From Saprospiraceae bacterium (GTDB lineage Bacteria; Bacteroidota; Bacteroidia; Chitinophagales; Saprospiraceae): a stretch of DNA of 55,357 nt. Below the pieces are notes generated by a model, which had not been told where the DNA came from, did no database searches, and saw nothing but the letters and a program-made list of their open reading frames with translations. The position numbers were made by a program, and so were the translations under genes. Shown in pieces: positions 38,386 to 48,099 of the stretch. The stretch spans positions 1 to 55,357 of the forward strand of contig JARGNR010000044.1 of NCBI GenBank assembly GCA_029212405.1. The letters are read 5' to 3'. Position 1 is the stretch's first letter. Each line of letters starts with the position of its first letter.

Positions 38386-39066
38386 ATGAAGAACTTTACA
38401 CTAATGATTTTTTTACTTTCGATTTTAGCCAGTTGCAGTCCCAATAGGCACCTTACCGCCGACTATGATAAATTTGCAAATCGCCATAGTTTGATCGCAG
38501 TATTACCCTATGATATCCAAATGAGAGGGAGGAAGGTAGCTGAAATGGATCCAGAAGAAGTGGATTATCTAAGAACGGTAGAAAGTAGACTCTTTCAACA
38601 ATCTCTCTACTCTGAAGTATTAAAACGTTCAGGAAGAGGGAAAAGAGATATTAAAATAAGTGTTCAAGACATTAATAAAACCAATCGATTGCTAAAAGGA
38701 GCTGGAATTGCTATGATTGATATCGCTGAATATTCTCCGAAAGAGCTGGGTGAAATTTTAGGAGTAGATGCTATTATTTCCACCCGACTTGTGAAAGAAA
38801 TGTTCTTATCAAGAGAAGAAGCATTATTGGTAGATGTAGCTACGACAACAATTTTGAATCGAGTTCCAGTAACAATACCTCCTTTCAGTAAATCTAAACT
38901 GACAAGAAGTTCAGAAGTTGATATATTCTGCACCATTGTAGACACAGAAGCAGAATCCGCCATTTGGGTGTACAATACAGAATGTGACCTTCATTGGGAT
39001 ACAGATTCTGATGATGCCATAGAAAACATAAATGGAAGAATCTCTAGAAACTTTCCCTACAAATAA
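38386..39066 (+). CDS. Hypothetical lipoprotein
   Basis: 226 aa with a lipoprotein signal (MKNFTLMIFLLSILASCSPN; lipobox LASC, Cys17). The mature part has HSLIAVLPYDIQMRGRK, an alternating helix/strand middle with LGVDAIISTRLVKE, and an end ESAIWVYNTECDLHWD. This order resembles the GNA1162/CsgG-like group of lipoproteins that build or assist outer-membrane structures, but the match is by pattern only. It stands alone, facing the alanine dehydrogenase gene, and shares its terminator. Confidence 0.75.
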   Translation: MKNFTLMIFLLSILASCSPNRHLTADYDKFANRHSLIAVLPYDIQMRGRKVAEMDPEEVDYLRTVESRLFQQSLYSEVLKRSGRGKRDIKISVQDINKTNRLLKGAGIAMIDIAEYSPKELGEILGVDAIISTRLVKEMFLSREEALLVDVATTTILNRVPVTIPPFSKSKLTRSSEVDIFCTIVDTEAESAIWVYNTECDLHWDTDSDDAIENINGRISRNFPYK

Positions 39067-39144
39067 ATGTAGACTTATACCAAAGGCTCCTTACAGCCAG
39101 CCCGGCGAACTTTGAGAATCCGTTGCGGTATTTGGGTTTAAATC

Positions 39145-39195
39145 GTCAACATCAAGTATGTTCAGCATCAAACATGGTCAACATCCAATATGTAA
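39145..39195. repeat. Three imperfect tandem copies of a ~16-bp unit
   Basis: GTCAACATCAAGTATG, CAGCATCAAACATG and GTCAACATCCAATATG follow one another between two convergent genes. The copies agree in the (A)CATC...ATG pattern. A more GC-rich patch lies just upstream (39097-39132). Function unknown. Confidence 0.4.
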
Positions 39196-39229
39196 AAACA
39201 TAGAACAAAACAAATAATTCATAAACAAA

Positions 39230-39259
39230 AAAAGACTGCCCTTAATAAGGCAGTCTTTT
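39230..39259. terminator. Bidirectional terminator
   Basis: AAAAGACTGCC and GGCAGTCTTTT pair around CTTAATAA, with A and T runs on the two sides, so it can work in both directions. It lies between the convergent lipoprotein and alanine dehydrogenase genes. Confidence 0.9.
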
Positions 39260-39286
39260 AATATTTTTAAAATGTTTCAGTTATAA

Positions 39287-40399
39287 TTAATATACTTCAC
39301 TCACTGGTGTATATTCTAAATTGAATGCATCCGATACCCCTTTGTATACTACTTTTCCTTCTACCACATTCAATCCTAATTCTAATTCTTTATTATCTTG
39401 ACAAGCTTTCTTCCATCCTTTATTCGCTAAGTCGATGGCATAAGGAAGCGTTGCGTTGGTTAATGCCAATGTAGATGTATAGGGTACTGCACCTGGCATA
39501 TTGGCTACACAATAATGTAAGATATCATCCACGACAAAGGTCGGATTTTCATGAGTTGTTGGTTTGCATGTTTCGATACAGCCACCTTGATCTACTGCAA
39601 CATCGACAAGAACAGTTCCAGGTCTCATCATTTTTAACATGTCCCGAGTGATCAAATGAGGAGCTTTTGCTCCAGGGATCAATACCGCTCCGATAATAAG
39701 ATCATGAGTAGAAAGCAATTCTCTAATATTATATTCATTGGACATGAAGGTATTCACATTGGCAGCCATGACATCATCCAAATATCTTAATCTTGGCAAT
39801 GAAATATCCATCATTGTTACATCTGCACCCATACCCGCAGCCATTTTTGCTGCATTGGTTCCTACTACACCTCCACCTAAAATCAACACTTTGGCAGGAC
39901 GTACACCCGGCACTCCACCAAGCAAAATACCTCTTCCACCCATTGGCTTTTCTAAGTATTTTGCTCCTTCTTGTACAGCCATTCGGCCAGCAACTTCACT
40001 CATTGGAACCAAAAGTGGTAAGCTACGATCACTCTTTTCAACCGTCTCATAAGCCAAACAAATACTACCACTATTTATCATTGCGTGAGTGAGAGGTTCT
40101 GAACTAGCAAAGTGAAAGTAGGTGAAGACCAATTGATCTTTTTTAATCAGGCTATATTCTGAGGCAATAGGCTCTTTCACCTTTATAATCATCTCAGCAA
40201 TATTGTATACATCTTCTATCGTGGGCAATATTTTTACTCCCGCATCAATGTATTCTTCGTCCTGTAATCCACTACCGACTCCAGCAGTTGATTGAACATA
40301 AACGGTGTGGCCTCTTTTAATTAATTCCTTCGCACCTGCAGGCGTAAGCGCGACTCTATTTTCATTGTTCTTAATTTCCTTTGGAACTCCTATAATCAT
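39287..40399 (-). CDS. ald: Alanine dehydrogenase
   Basis: 370 aa, the usual length. It catalyses the NAD-dependent, reversible deamination of L-alanine to pyruvate and ammonia in the cytoplasm. Visible landmarks are MIIGVPKEIKNNENRVALTP at the start, Lys75 in KVKEP, His96 in YFHFASSE, the NAD-binding LGGGVVGTNAA, and DVAVDQGGCIET. The gene stands alone. TACCTTCG on the minus strand (40440-40447) is one base off the -7 consensus and would start transcription near 40433, but no -33 TTG is present. It may help use alanine as carbon or nitrogen source. Confidence 0.95.
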   Translation of the reverse strand: MIIGVPKEIKNNENRVALTPAGAKELIKRGHTVYVQSTAGVGSGLQDEEYIDAGVKILPTIEDVYNIAEMIIKVKEPIASEYSLIKKDQLVFTYFHFASSEPLTHAMINSGSICLAYETVEKSDRSLPLLVPMSEVAGRMAVQEGAKYLEKPMGGRGILLGGVPGVRPAKVLILGGGVVGTNAAKMAAGMGADVTMMDISLPRLRYLDDVMAANVNTFMSNEYNIRELLSTHDLIIGAVLIPGAKAPHLITRDMLKMMRPGTVLVDVAVDQGGCIETCKPTTHENPTFVVDDILHYCVANMPGAVPYTSTLALTNATLPYAIDLANKGWKKACQDNKELELGLNVVEGKVVYKGVSDAFNLEYTPVSEVY

Positions 40400-40582
40400 A
40401 GCAAAGTTTGTTAATTTGGTTAGGTTTCAATTTGTGCAGCGAAGGTATGAGTATTTTTAAAATTGAGAGAAATATTAAAGAAAAAAATATGATCATTTTT
40501 TTTACTTCAAAAGCCATGCGAAATGGATGGATAAGAAAGAATAAATAGGTGACTTTTTAAGGACCTTAATTTCACGAATAAA

Positions 40583-42856
40583 TTAAAAAGGATAGCCTAT
40601 TCCAAGATTAAAGACAATGTTGTCCGATCTCCAGTTTGAGTCAAAGAAATTTACATCATTCACTACCCATGTAAAATTTCCATTATTATTGATATTTCGA
40701 AGTGGGAAAGCGGTATCAAATCTAAGTACAAAAAAGTCAAAATCTATTCGTAGTCCAAATCCAGTTCCTACTGCAATTTCATTATAGAAGTTGTTAAATT
40801 TGAATACGCCTTCGGGTCTGTTTTGATTGCTATACAACCATACGTTACCAGCATCAACAAATAGTGCTCCTTTAAAATATCCCAGAATTGGAAATCTATA
40901 CTCTAGATTCAGTTCAATTTTTATATCTCCGGTTTGATCAATAAACTGATTGATGTTGTTTTCAGGATCTACTGGTATGAATGAACCTGGGCCTATCCTC
41001 CTCAAACCAAAAGCTCGCAGATCATTGGCACCTCCCACAGAATACTGTTTGGAGTAAGGAACCTCTGTACTGTTTCCAAATGCAAACCCTGTACCTACGA
41101 CAAATCTTGACGCAAATGAACCAACGTCCATTGCCCAATACTTTCGTATATCTGTGGTTAACCGAACAAATTGCGAAAAGTCAATACCCCAAACTGTAGG
41201 GGACGGGTTTTTGTAAAATAGGTGTTTGAAGCCATTCAAAATGTTTCCTGCGCTTTCAAAAGTACCCTTAAAATAGAGTTGATTGATGGGATTGAACTTG
41301 TTTCTTTTGTTGTATATATATTCATATGACCATCCGAGTACAAAAGTATTTTGAAAACTCAGTTCTAAACGAGGATCGTCGGCGATAATGCTATCAAATT
41401 CAGTACTGGTATTGGGTACAAATAGCCATTGAAGATCTAATGGAACAAGTAAGGAAGATTTATATTCTGATTCATTCCATTTGAACCCATATTTGGCGTT
41501 TGCTGAACGCACGGTATAGAATCCCGTCCTGATTTGTTGGTTTAATCCCAAAGACATAAACGTTTTGGGGATATAATTTCTGAATGTCTTAAACGAAAAG
41601 AAAGGCAATACGATGGATGGTACGGTCAATGAAGTTTCTAGCGTAATGTCACTCGTATTGATAAATGGTTGTTGGTCTCCAAACTGAGTTTCTACACCTC
41701 CAGCTAATGATATTTCAAACCGTTCTGCTCCTTGGAATAGGTTTTTATTGATATAAGATACCTTACCAACCGCTCCCAGGAAGTTACCTTGTCGATTATT
41801 TAATTCAATTTCACCCGTTATGCTTTCCATTTTATAGGTGGTTAAATCAAAAAACTGATCTAGTGTGTTATTGGAATTTACTTTTGTTTTTACATTCACA
41901 AATTTAAATAAGCCAAGGTCCAGTAATCTCTTTGAGGTAATTCTACTTCTAGACTGGTTGTAGATGATACCTTCTTTGATATATATGGCTTTGTTAAGAG
42001 ATTTTTCTTTTAAAAAGGAGTACCCAGAAGAGATTTTGTAATTCTCTTTCTGAATCATATTGTTGGTATCTAATGGGAGGTCATATTCTAAAGAAAAGTT
42101 GGGATTTATATAAATGTCTCCATATCGATATCGCTCATATTTAGTAGAATCTGAGGATGGGCGAATCTGAAGGTGTATATCTACTAGATTATTACCTACA
42201 GTAGTATCGACAACAAAAACAACATCTTCATTGCTGACAAATGGGAACCCATTATTATGAGCCGTTTCTATAAAAGCATCTCTGTCTTTAATAATGTTTT
42301 TACGTTGAAGATAGTCACCATGTTTGAGGAAATCAATAGAGTGCATAGGTCGGAGTGTATGCGTCATGGGTAAGGTGTCACTGGGATAAAAAACACTATC
42401 AATTTTGAATCGTTGATTTACGAGTACTTCACAAACTACCTTTACTTTTCTTTTCTTTCCGATAGAATCACAAGAAACCTCTGAGTTGAGGTAACCACTT
42501 CCAATCAATAGGTTTTGAAGTCGATTTTCAGTTTGACGAACCAGCGCTTTTCTAAAGATCACTGGCTCGGATCCCATTTTATATTTTATGGCATGCTTAA
42601 ATCCTTTCGTGCCGGTAGAGTCGTACCAATTGTAAAACCAGGTTTTAATGTTAAAAAGGCCTGGTGTATTTTGTTTTAAATAGCTTAGACGTATATCTCG
42701 ATTCAAGGTGTTTTTATCAGAAATATTTTCTTGGTCCAAAAACTGAACTTCTGTTCCAGTGAAAAGTTGATCAGAAGGTTTTAATCCTTTTGTACCACTG
42801 CATGAATACAGAGCGGTTAATATGAAAATTGATATGTACCAATTGAGCCCTTTCAA
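40583..42856 (-). CDS. tamL: TamL: lipoprotein form of the BamA/TamA outer-membrane assembly factor
   Basis: 757 aa. A lipoprotein signal (ILTALYSCSG, Cys19) precedes POTRA-like periplasmic repeats (about 30-330) and a C-terminal 16-strand Omp85 barrel (about 340-757), with the conserved GGANDLRAFGLRRIGPGSF region and final strand IVFNLGIGYPF. In Bacteroidota the TamA-type barrel carries a lipid anchor and is known as TamL, which works with TamB in outer-membrane homeostasis. The tamB gene lies immediately upstream on the same strand, three bases away, in the expected order. Confidence 0.92.
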   Translation of the reverse strand: MKGLNWYISIFILTALYSCSGTKGLKPSDQLFTGTEVQFLDQENISDKNTLNRDIRLSYLKQNTPGLFNIKTWFYNWYDSTGTKGFKHAIKYKMGSEPVIFRKALVRQTENRLQNLLIGSGYLNSEVSCDSIGKKRKVKVVCEVLVNQRFKIDSVFYPSDTLPMTHTLRPMHSIDFLKHGDYLQRKNIIKDRDAFIETAHNNGFPFVSNEDVVFVVDTTVGNNLVDIHLQIRPSSDSTKYERYRYGDIYINPNFSLEYDLPLDTNNMIQKENYKISSGYSFLKEKSLNKAIYIKEGIIYNQSRSRITSKRLLDLGLFKFVNVKTKVNSNNTLDQFFDLTTYKMESITGEIELNNRQGNFLGAVGKVSYINKNLFQGAERFEISLAGGVETQFGDQQPFINTSDITLETSLTVPSIVLPFFSFKTFRNYIPKTFMSLGLNQQIRTGFYTVRSANAKYGFKWNESEYKSSLLVPLDLQWLFVPNTSTEFDSIIADDPRLELSFQNTFVLGWSYEYIYNKRNKFNPINQLYFKGTFESAGNILNGFKHLFYKNPSPTVWGIDFSQFVRLTTDIRKYWAMDVGSFASRFVVGTGFAFGNSTEVPYSKQYSVGGANDLRAFGLRRIGPGSFIPVDPENNINQFIDQTGDIKIELNLEYRFPILGYFKGALFVDAGNVWLYSNQNRPEGVFKFNNFYNEIAVGTGFGLRIDFDFFVLRFDTAFPLRNINNNGNFTWVVNDVNFFDSNWRSDNIVFNLGIGYPF

Positions 42857-42859
42857 AAT

Positions 42860-45800
42860 CTATTTTTTCTCTTTCTTAATTTCTCCAAATTCTTTTTTAA
42901 TGAAAAAACTTGCTCCATTTTTTGATGAATTTTCATCCACTAAACGATCAAAGCTACTTTTTCGAAAAATTCTAACTTTATAGTTTCCTTGCTTTTTTAT
43001 TCGATATTCAATCACAAAATCACCTGCGATGGTATTAAAATCAGAAGTTTTTGAAGAAGATTCTAGATTGACATTAGTGCCAGCAGAAATGGTCAGTCTA
43101 TTATCAAATAAAGATTTTTTCACTCCTAATCCTAATTCAGTAATTACTCCCTTTTGTCCGAATGCTAAATAATCTGAACTATAGGAATTGACATCAAAGT
43201 TTACTTCAAAACCACCAAGGATGCCATCTGCTAATTGATTTAATTGATTGGAAATTAATCCGCTGATGCTTCGAATAGCAAAATCAGTTCCTGTTTTTGC
43301 TAAATCAGTCTCTGCATTTTTAGCCAGAATAAAATTATTAAAGAGCATGAGCCCAAACACTTGATTATTTAATTCGTTGGGTTCTTCTCTCAGCTGATTT
43401 AACTTCTTTTGAATCAAATCAGATATAGAAGATAAGTCATCAGTACTAGTAGTGATGTCCAGAATAATCTCAGGTTTTAGAATGCTTTTTGACAAACGTA
43501 AGACCACATTCATATCCCTTTTTCGCTGAGCTTCTGATTTTTGTGATGCAGATAACTCACTTTCTAAGTTTAAAAGGTCAAATACAGCTGTATTCGCTAC
43601 ATAGATTGCTTCTACATCCAATATGCCTTCTAGTGGATTGCCGCTAAAGGAGACAGAACTATTGGGTTGTATCTTGAATTTTTTTGAAATTAAACCATAT
43701 GAAAAGGCATAGTTCCCTTGGTTTACGGTATACGTCCCAAATAATTCCATTTCACCGGCCTTATTTAATTTGAGGTTTAATTCCGATGTGCCGCTGCAGG
43801 TCAATTGGTCACCAGTGATAGGATTTAGAACCATCGTAAATCTAGAATCTGTACCCACATTCACTTTTACGTCCACATCAAAAGGCAGTAAAATTTTGGG
43901 TACTGGTGTTTCAAATTGAATACTATCGAGCGGTGTTAGTCTAGGGTTTCCCCCATAAATAATGAAATCATCGTTAAATGTTTCTCCTTCGATTGCTAAG
44001 GGGGAAACGGTAAAAGTTGAATTATTGATGGCACTAACAGCCCCCTCAATTCGAATGTCATCTATGGGTCCTTGAATAGTTGCGCCTCCTTTAATGAAAA
44101 CATTTCCATAGAATAGCTCGTTTTCGTTTTCTGTGGTATTCAAAAATTCAAAATTTGTTGTATTCACAGAAAAGTCTAAGACAGATTTTCTTAAATTTTT
44201 ATGATTTATTGTACCAGTTAAAAAGGCCGAGTTATTATTTCTATCCAGGAGTTCTACTCTTCCAAAGTTTACCTCTGTATCAGAAAAGAGAATATCCGTA
44301 TCTAGTATCGTATACCTGCTGTTGGTGAAAACAGGAGTGGTTTGAATCTCATGAGTAGACAATTTTCCACTCAGTTCTAAGGTATTGATAGTGCCATCAA
44401 TGTTGATCTTACCATCAATGTACCCTTCATTGTCAATGAAAATATCGGTCAGATATGGATCGATCACTGCCATTTCAAGCTTTTGTATATCCAATTCGCC
44501 TTTGGTTGATTGATTTTCTGTGCCATAAATAAAAGTGAGTGATGCATCATTTTCAGGTCCCATCAATTTGATGGAACTGTTGACCGTATTATTCTCTAGA
44601 TTTTGGGCGGCTTCCACAGTTAAAGTACCTGCTGTTCGACCATCTATAGAAACATCTCTCATGGTGAGGTCAGCAGTGATAAAGGGTTTTGATTTTAAAC
44701 TATTTATTATCATTGACCCATCGATCTTTCCTTCTACATATTCGTTTTCTTTATTAATAATAGAGGTAAGTTCAGATAGGATAAAGTTGTCAAAAAGAGC
44801 TTCAATGGCCAGACCATTTTCGTTTTCATCCGTATACAACGTAATTCCTTGATTGTTTTTTGTTATTCGTACATCTTGCATGTACAAACCATCGTCGCCA
44901 TAAATGATTTGATTGTAGGGAGAGAATGCCCATTTGTTGCCACTTAAAAATAAAGAATCTTTAAAGGAAAAAATGTAATCCTCCGTTCGTGTGAAATCTC
45001 CACTTAAATTTAGTCGCTCAATTTCATTTTCATCGGCCATTACAAGACGGATGTCAGCCTTTTCATTGTTTAAAACTCCATTAACCGTGGTAATAGGGAC
45101 AAGAATTTCATTGTCCATCGTCATATCTTCTATATTGATATTCCCGTTAATAAATGATTTTCGCCCATCAAAAAAATAGCTTCCTCTTTGGAATAATACG
45201 CCATTGTAAAGGAGACTGTCAATTTTTCCCTTTACATCCAGTCGTGATTCTTCACTTGAAAAATATGCATTGAGTTTAGTTTCTTTTAATTTGATTTTTT
45301 CACCAAATAAGGGTTGTAGCAAAGGATCCAAGTCTTTGGTTTGGAGGGCTATGATAAATTTCTGATCTGCGGTTTCTTGAAAATATTTCGCTAAGCTTTT
45401 TTCTTCTTCCACATTAAAACCATACTCCAGTGGAATATACTTTTTGATATAATTTTTCACAAACCTTACCAATGTACTGGGTTGCACAATACCTTGGATT
45501 TCTGCATCTAAAAATGGTCCTTTTAGAGAATAAAACTTGGCTGCTTTATTGAGCTCTTTAACATGAATGGTTATGATGGAATCGGCCGTGTAGTGTCCTT
45601 TTTGAGTTTTCACCCGAAAACCACTTATCGTGCCATTCGTAATAAAGTCATCCACTGAATTTCCTTGAAATTGACCTTTGTAAATACCTCCAAGAACCAT
45701 ATCTGATTCCGTAATGCCCAATTCTTTTAGATTGAGCGAATTTAGATCCATAGTGATATCCAAAGTTGGCGAAATACCCTTTAGATCTAACCTTCCATCC

Positions 45801-47716
45801 AAGTTGATTTTGAAATTTTCATCAGCAGAATTGATTTTGCCTATAAAAATACTGTCTCGATAAGATCCATCTAATTGAATGTCTTTGTATATATTTCCAT
45901 TATAACAAAATGATTCAACCGTACCTTTTACATCAGCTTCAAAGTCTTCTAATTTTAGTCCACTTCCTTCTATGGTCCCTTTAAAATTAGATATGCCCAA
46001 TAGGGTGTCATTCAACATGTAACCAAGATCAAAATTGCTCAAATCAAAATAGCCTGAATAATCGGCATGGGAATACGAATCTGTAAAAGTAGTTTGTGCA
46101 TCTAGTTCTAGATTCCCGATAGAAGTGGTTAATAATCCATTGGCTATAATATCTTTTAAGTTGCCTTGCAGAAGACCTGTATAGCTGATTTTTTCCAATC
46201 TTTTTAATTCGTCTGGAAGAAAACTTGGATCATGAAATAAGTCAGCTAATTCAGCTTTTAGTGTATTTACTTTGAAATCAAAAGAAAGGTTTTCTAGAGA
46301 ATTGAAATTTGAAATTTCACCTCGGCCTGAAAGGTGAATACCTTGCCGACTTTTTATGTTGAGGGAATTAAAATTTAGCTGTTCCTGGTCTAGGACTCCT
46401 GCAAAACTTCCTTGAATCCAGCCTTGATTTTTTATTTCTGTGGGAAAAATCAAGGTAGGAAAGAGTTGTTCCAGAAAACTTTGGTGGGTCTTCGCAGAAT
46501 TAATTTGAAAGGCAATTGTAGGAGGAGTGTTGGTAGTAAAATTATCAATACTGAAATCACCTTTGGCAAACAATTTTTCATCGCATTCTACAGAAAATTC
46601 GTTGAAGGATAATTTTCCATTTTGTAGTATAATTGAACCTCTGCCTTGAATTTTCTCTAGTTCTTTTAAATTTATTTCTCTGAATGATGTATAATCAACG
46701 AAAAAGGAAAGATCGTTTTGAGATACAGATGCGTTTTCTAAGGTAATATTGGCATCTAAAGATTTTATATTAGTAAGGAGTTCTTCAAAACTTGGATAAG
46801 TAAATTCCCCATCTAGGTTGAGTTGACTGCTCTCTGTTCTTAAATCAAATTGATTCAACTGTAGATTTGTATTGGAGAGATGGATTCCAGAAGAAAAATG
46901 ATGGATGGTAACCTTGTTTTCTAGGGTTGCTGAGAATTTTTTCAAGTCAAATTGAATAGCATCGTGCCAATGGAAGTTTTCACCTTGCAGTATGAATTGG
47001 TCAATATCTAAATGAGCAGGATCAAAAGAAAGGGTAGTGTTGTGTTCTTGGTGGGTATAATATTCTATGGTGTTACTTTCAATTTTTAGCTTTTTGATAA
47101 TCAAATCAAATGGAAGAGCAGGAAATACAGTAGGTGCCGTTTTTATATTTTCAACTGACTTACCATTGTAGAAAAAATCTAATCCTTTAATATCCATGGA
47201 ATTAAGTGCATAAATTGACTCATTAGTAGCAATTTCTTGAATATCACCTAACAAATGATCTACGTAAATTTTTATGTTATCTCCTTTTGTTGCAAAGTTG
47301 AGTGTTGTATTGGATAATGCTATTTCAGCGATCGAGAAATCCCAAGGTTGCGGCTTGCTCTCCTCATTGCTCTCAGAACCAGATGACAAATGATCTATGA
47401 GTTGAGAATAGTTAAATTGTTCAGCAGGTAATTCATACAAGTTGATATCTGACCCAGAAAGTGAAATATGGTCTATCTGCAGTTGTTTAGTGAAAAATGA
47501 GAACAATCCAATGTCTATTTTCAGTACTTCAACAAATAACAGGGTGTCATTGGCAGCGTCGTGAATAATAAAATCATGTAGCGTCAATTCATCAAAAAAA
47601 GAAATTTCTGCCTTTTGAGCTTCCACCTTTGTGTCTAAAATATCTGAAACAGAGTTCAGGGCAAATTTCATGACCTGATTTTGTCCAAATTGTGTTTGGA
47701 GGAGTAACCACAACAT
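42860..47716 (-). CDS. tamB: TamB: translocation and assembly module, start uncertain
   Basis: From the first ATG (47714-47716), 1,618 aa: a long repetitive beta-strand region of the AsmA/TamB bridge type and a C-terminal TamB/DUF490 domain (about 1280-1600; PFDVDVKVNVGTDSRF, MELFGTYTVNQGNYAFSYG). It spans the periplasm and partners TamL, encoded three bases downstream. The ATG start leaves almost no membrane anchor (MLWLLLQTQFGQN). The frame stays open upstream to 47794 and encodes RRIRKYISYVIGILLFLLL, a normal basic-plus-hydrophobic TamB N-terminus, but without ATG, GTG or TTG. Translation probably begins at a rare codon such as ATC (47774-47776), giving about 1,638 aa, unless the sequence has an error. 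Confidence 0.92.
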   Translation of the reverse strand: MLWLLLQTQFGQNQVMKFALNSVSDILDTKVEAQKAEISFFDELTLHDFIIHDAANDTLLFVEVLKIDIGLFSFFTKQLQIDHISLSGSDINLYELPAEQFNYSQLIDHLSSGSESNEESKPQPWDFSIAEIALSNTTLNFATKGDNIKIYVDHLLGDIQEIATNESIYALNSMDIKGLDFFYNGKSVENIKTAPTVFPALPFDLIIKKLKIESNTIEYYTHQEHNTTLSFDPAHLDIDQFILQGENFHWHDAIQFDLKKFSATLENKVTIHHFSSGIHLSNTNLQLNQFDLRTESSQLNLDGEFTYPSFEELLTNIKSLDANITLENASVSQNDLSFFVDYTSFREINLKELEKIQGRGSIILQNGKLSFNEFSVECDEKLFAKGDFSIDNFTTNTPPTIAFQINSAKTHQSFLEQLFPTLIFPTEIKNQGWIQGSFAGVLDQEQLNFNSLNIKSRQGIHLSGRGEISNFNSLENLSFDFKVNTLKAELADLFHDPSFLPDELKRLEKISYTGLLQGNLKDIIANGLLTTSIGNLELDAQTTFTDSYSHADYSGYFDLSNFDLGYMLNDTLLGISNFKGTIEGSGLKLEDFEADVKGTVESFCYNGNIYKDIQLDGSYRDSIFIGKINSADENFKINLDGRLDLKGISPTLDITMDLNSLNLKELGITESDMVLGGIYKGQFQGNSVDDFITNGTISGFRVKTQKGHYTADSIITIHVKELNKAAKFYSLKGPFLDAEIQGIVQPSTLVRFVKNYIKKYIPLEYGFNVEEEKSLAKYFQETADQKFIIALQTKDLDPLLQPLFGEKIKLKETKLNAYFSSEESRLDVKGKIDSLLYNGVLFQRGSYFFDGRKSFINGNINIEDMTMDNEILVPITTVNGVLNNEKADIRLVMADENEIERLNLSGDFTRTEDYIFSFKDSLFLSGNKWAFSPYNQIIYGDDGLYMQDVRITKNNQGITLYTDENENGLAIEALFDNFILSELTSIINKENEYVEGKIDGSMIINSLKSKPFITADLTMRDVSIDGRTAGTLTVEAAQNLENNTVNSSIKLMGPENDASLTFIYGTENQSTKGELDIQKLEMAVIDPYLTDIFIDNEGYIDGKINIDGTINTLELSGKLSTHEIQTTPVFTNSRYTILDTDILFSDTEVNFGRVELLDRNNNSAFLTGTINHKNLRKSVLDFSVNTTNFEFLNTTENENELFYGNVFIKGGATIQGPIDDIRIEGAVSAINNSTFTVSPLAIEGETFNDDFIIYGGNPRLTPLDSIQFETPVPKILLPFDVDVKVNVGTDSRFTMVLNPITGDQLTCSGTSELNLKLNKAGEMELFGTYTVNQGNYAFSYGLISKKFKIQPNSSVSFSGNPLEGILDVEAIYVANTAVFDLLNLESELSASQKSEAQRKRDMNVVLRLSKSILKPEIILDITTSTDDLSSISDLIQKKLNQLREEPNELNNQVFGLMLFNNFILAKNAETDLAKTGTDFAIRSISGLISNQLNQLADGILGGFEVNFDVNSYSSDYLAFGQKGVITELGLGVKKSLFDNRLTISAGTNVNLESSSKTSDFNTIAGDFVIEYRIKKQGNYKVRIFRKSSFDRLVDENSSKNGASFFIKKEFGEIKKEKK

Positions 47717-47805
47717 AAGAAGTAGGAACAGAAGAATTCCGATAACATAGCTTATATATTTTCTAATTCTGCGGATGTTATTTAGTTTATTTAGTTATGA
47801 TAGCT

Positions 47806-47813
47806 CAAATCTA
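47806..47813 (-). promoter_or_regulatory. -7 element of the tamB promoter
   Basis: TAGATTTG on the minus strand fits TAnnTTTG. Transcription would start near 47799, just before the in-frame stop that limits the tamB frame. That leaves a leader of about 25 bases if translation starts at the ATC at 47774-47776. No clear -33 TTG is present. Confidence 0.5.
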
Positions 47814-48000
47814 AGTATTTATTATGCTTTATTTATCTTATTGAAGTGTTACCGTTTTAAAAGCTTTTGTTATTAGTGGAATTCCCTAGTGGTTAGGGTT
47901 TACCCTGGGTTGAAGTTGTAAAACGGCGGGTAAAAGGGAGAGGATAAGTTTGTGTAAAATTAGATCTTTGGTGTAAGGGAATTTAGTAAACAGTAGTAGG

Positions 48001-48058
48001 GTAGAGATGGCCTCCTCTACTTTTTTTAGCCTAAAGAATAAGGCTTAGACGAGGCCAT
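48001..48058. terminator. Nested inverted repeats with alternative hairpins
   Basis: Three pairings compete: GTAGAG/CTCTAC (48001-48006 with 48015-48020, followed by TTTTTTT on the plus strand), ATGGCCTC/GAGGCCAT (48007-48014 with 48051-48058), and AGCCT/AGGCT (about 48028-48045). The first is a plus-strand terminator shape although no plus-strand gene precedes it. The outer pair could end the minus-strand gene at 48100. An unannotated plus-strand RNA ending here is possible. Confidence 0.5.
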
Positions 48059-48099
48059 ATTTATTTTTATTGTAAGTCCTTTAGTTGTATAAATATCTA

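Larger units (their letters stand above)
47777..48099. other. Intergenic region between the DUF4199 gene and tamB
   Basis: About 320 bases. They contain the -7-like TAGATTTG of tamB (47806-47813, minus), a small CCCTA/TAGGG hairpin (about 47884-47898) beside a locally more GC-rich patch, and nested inverted repeats at 48001-48058. No coding frame is convincing. Confidence 0.4.
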
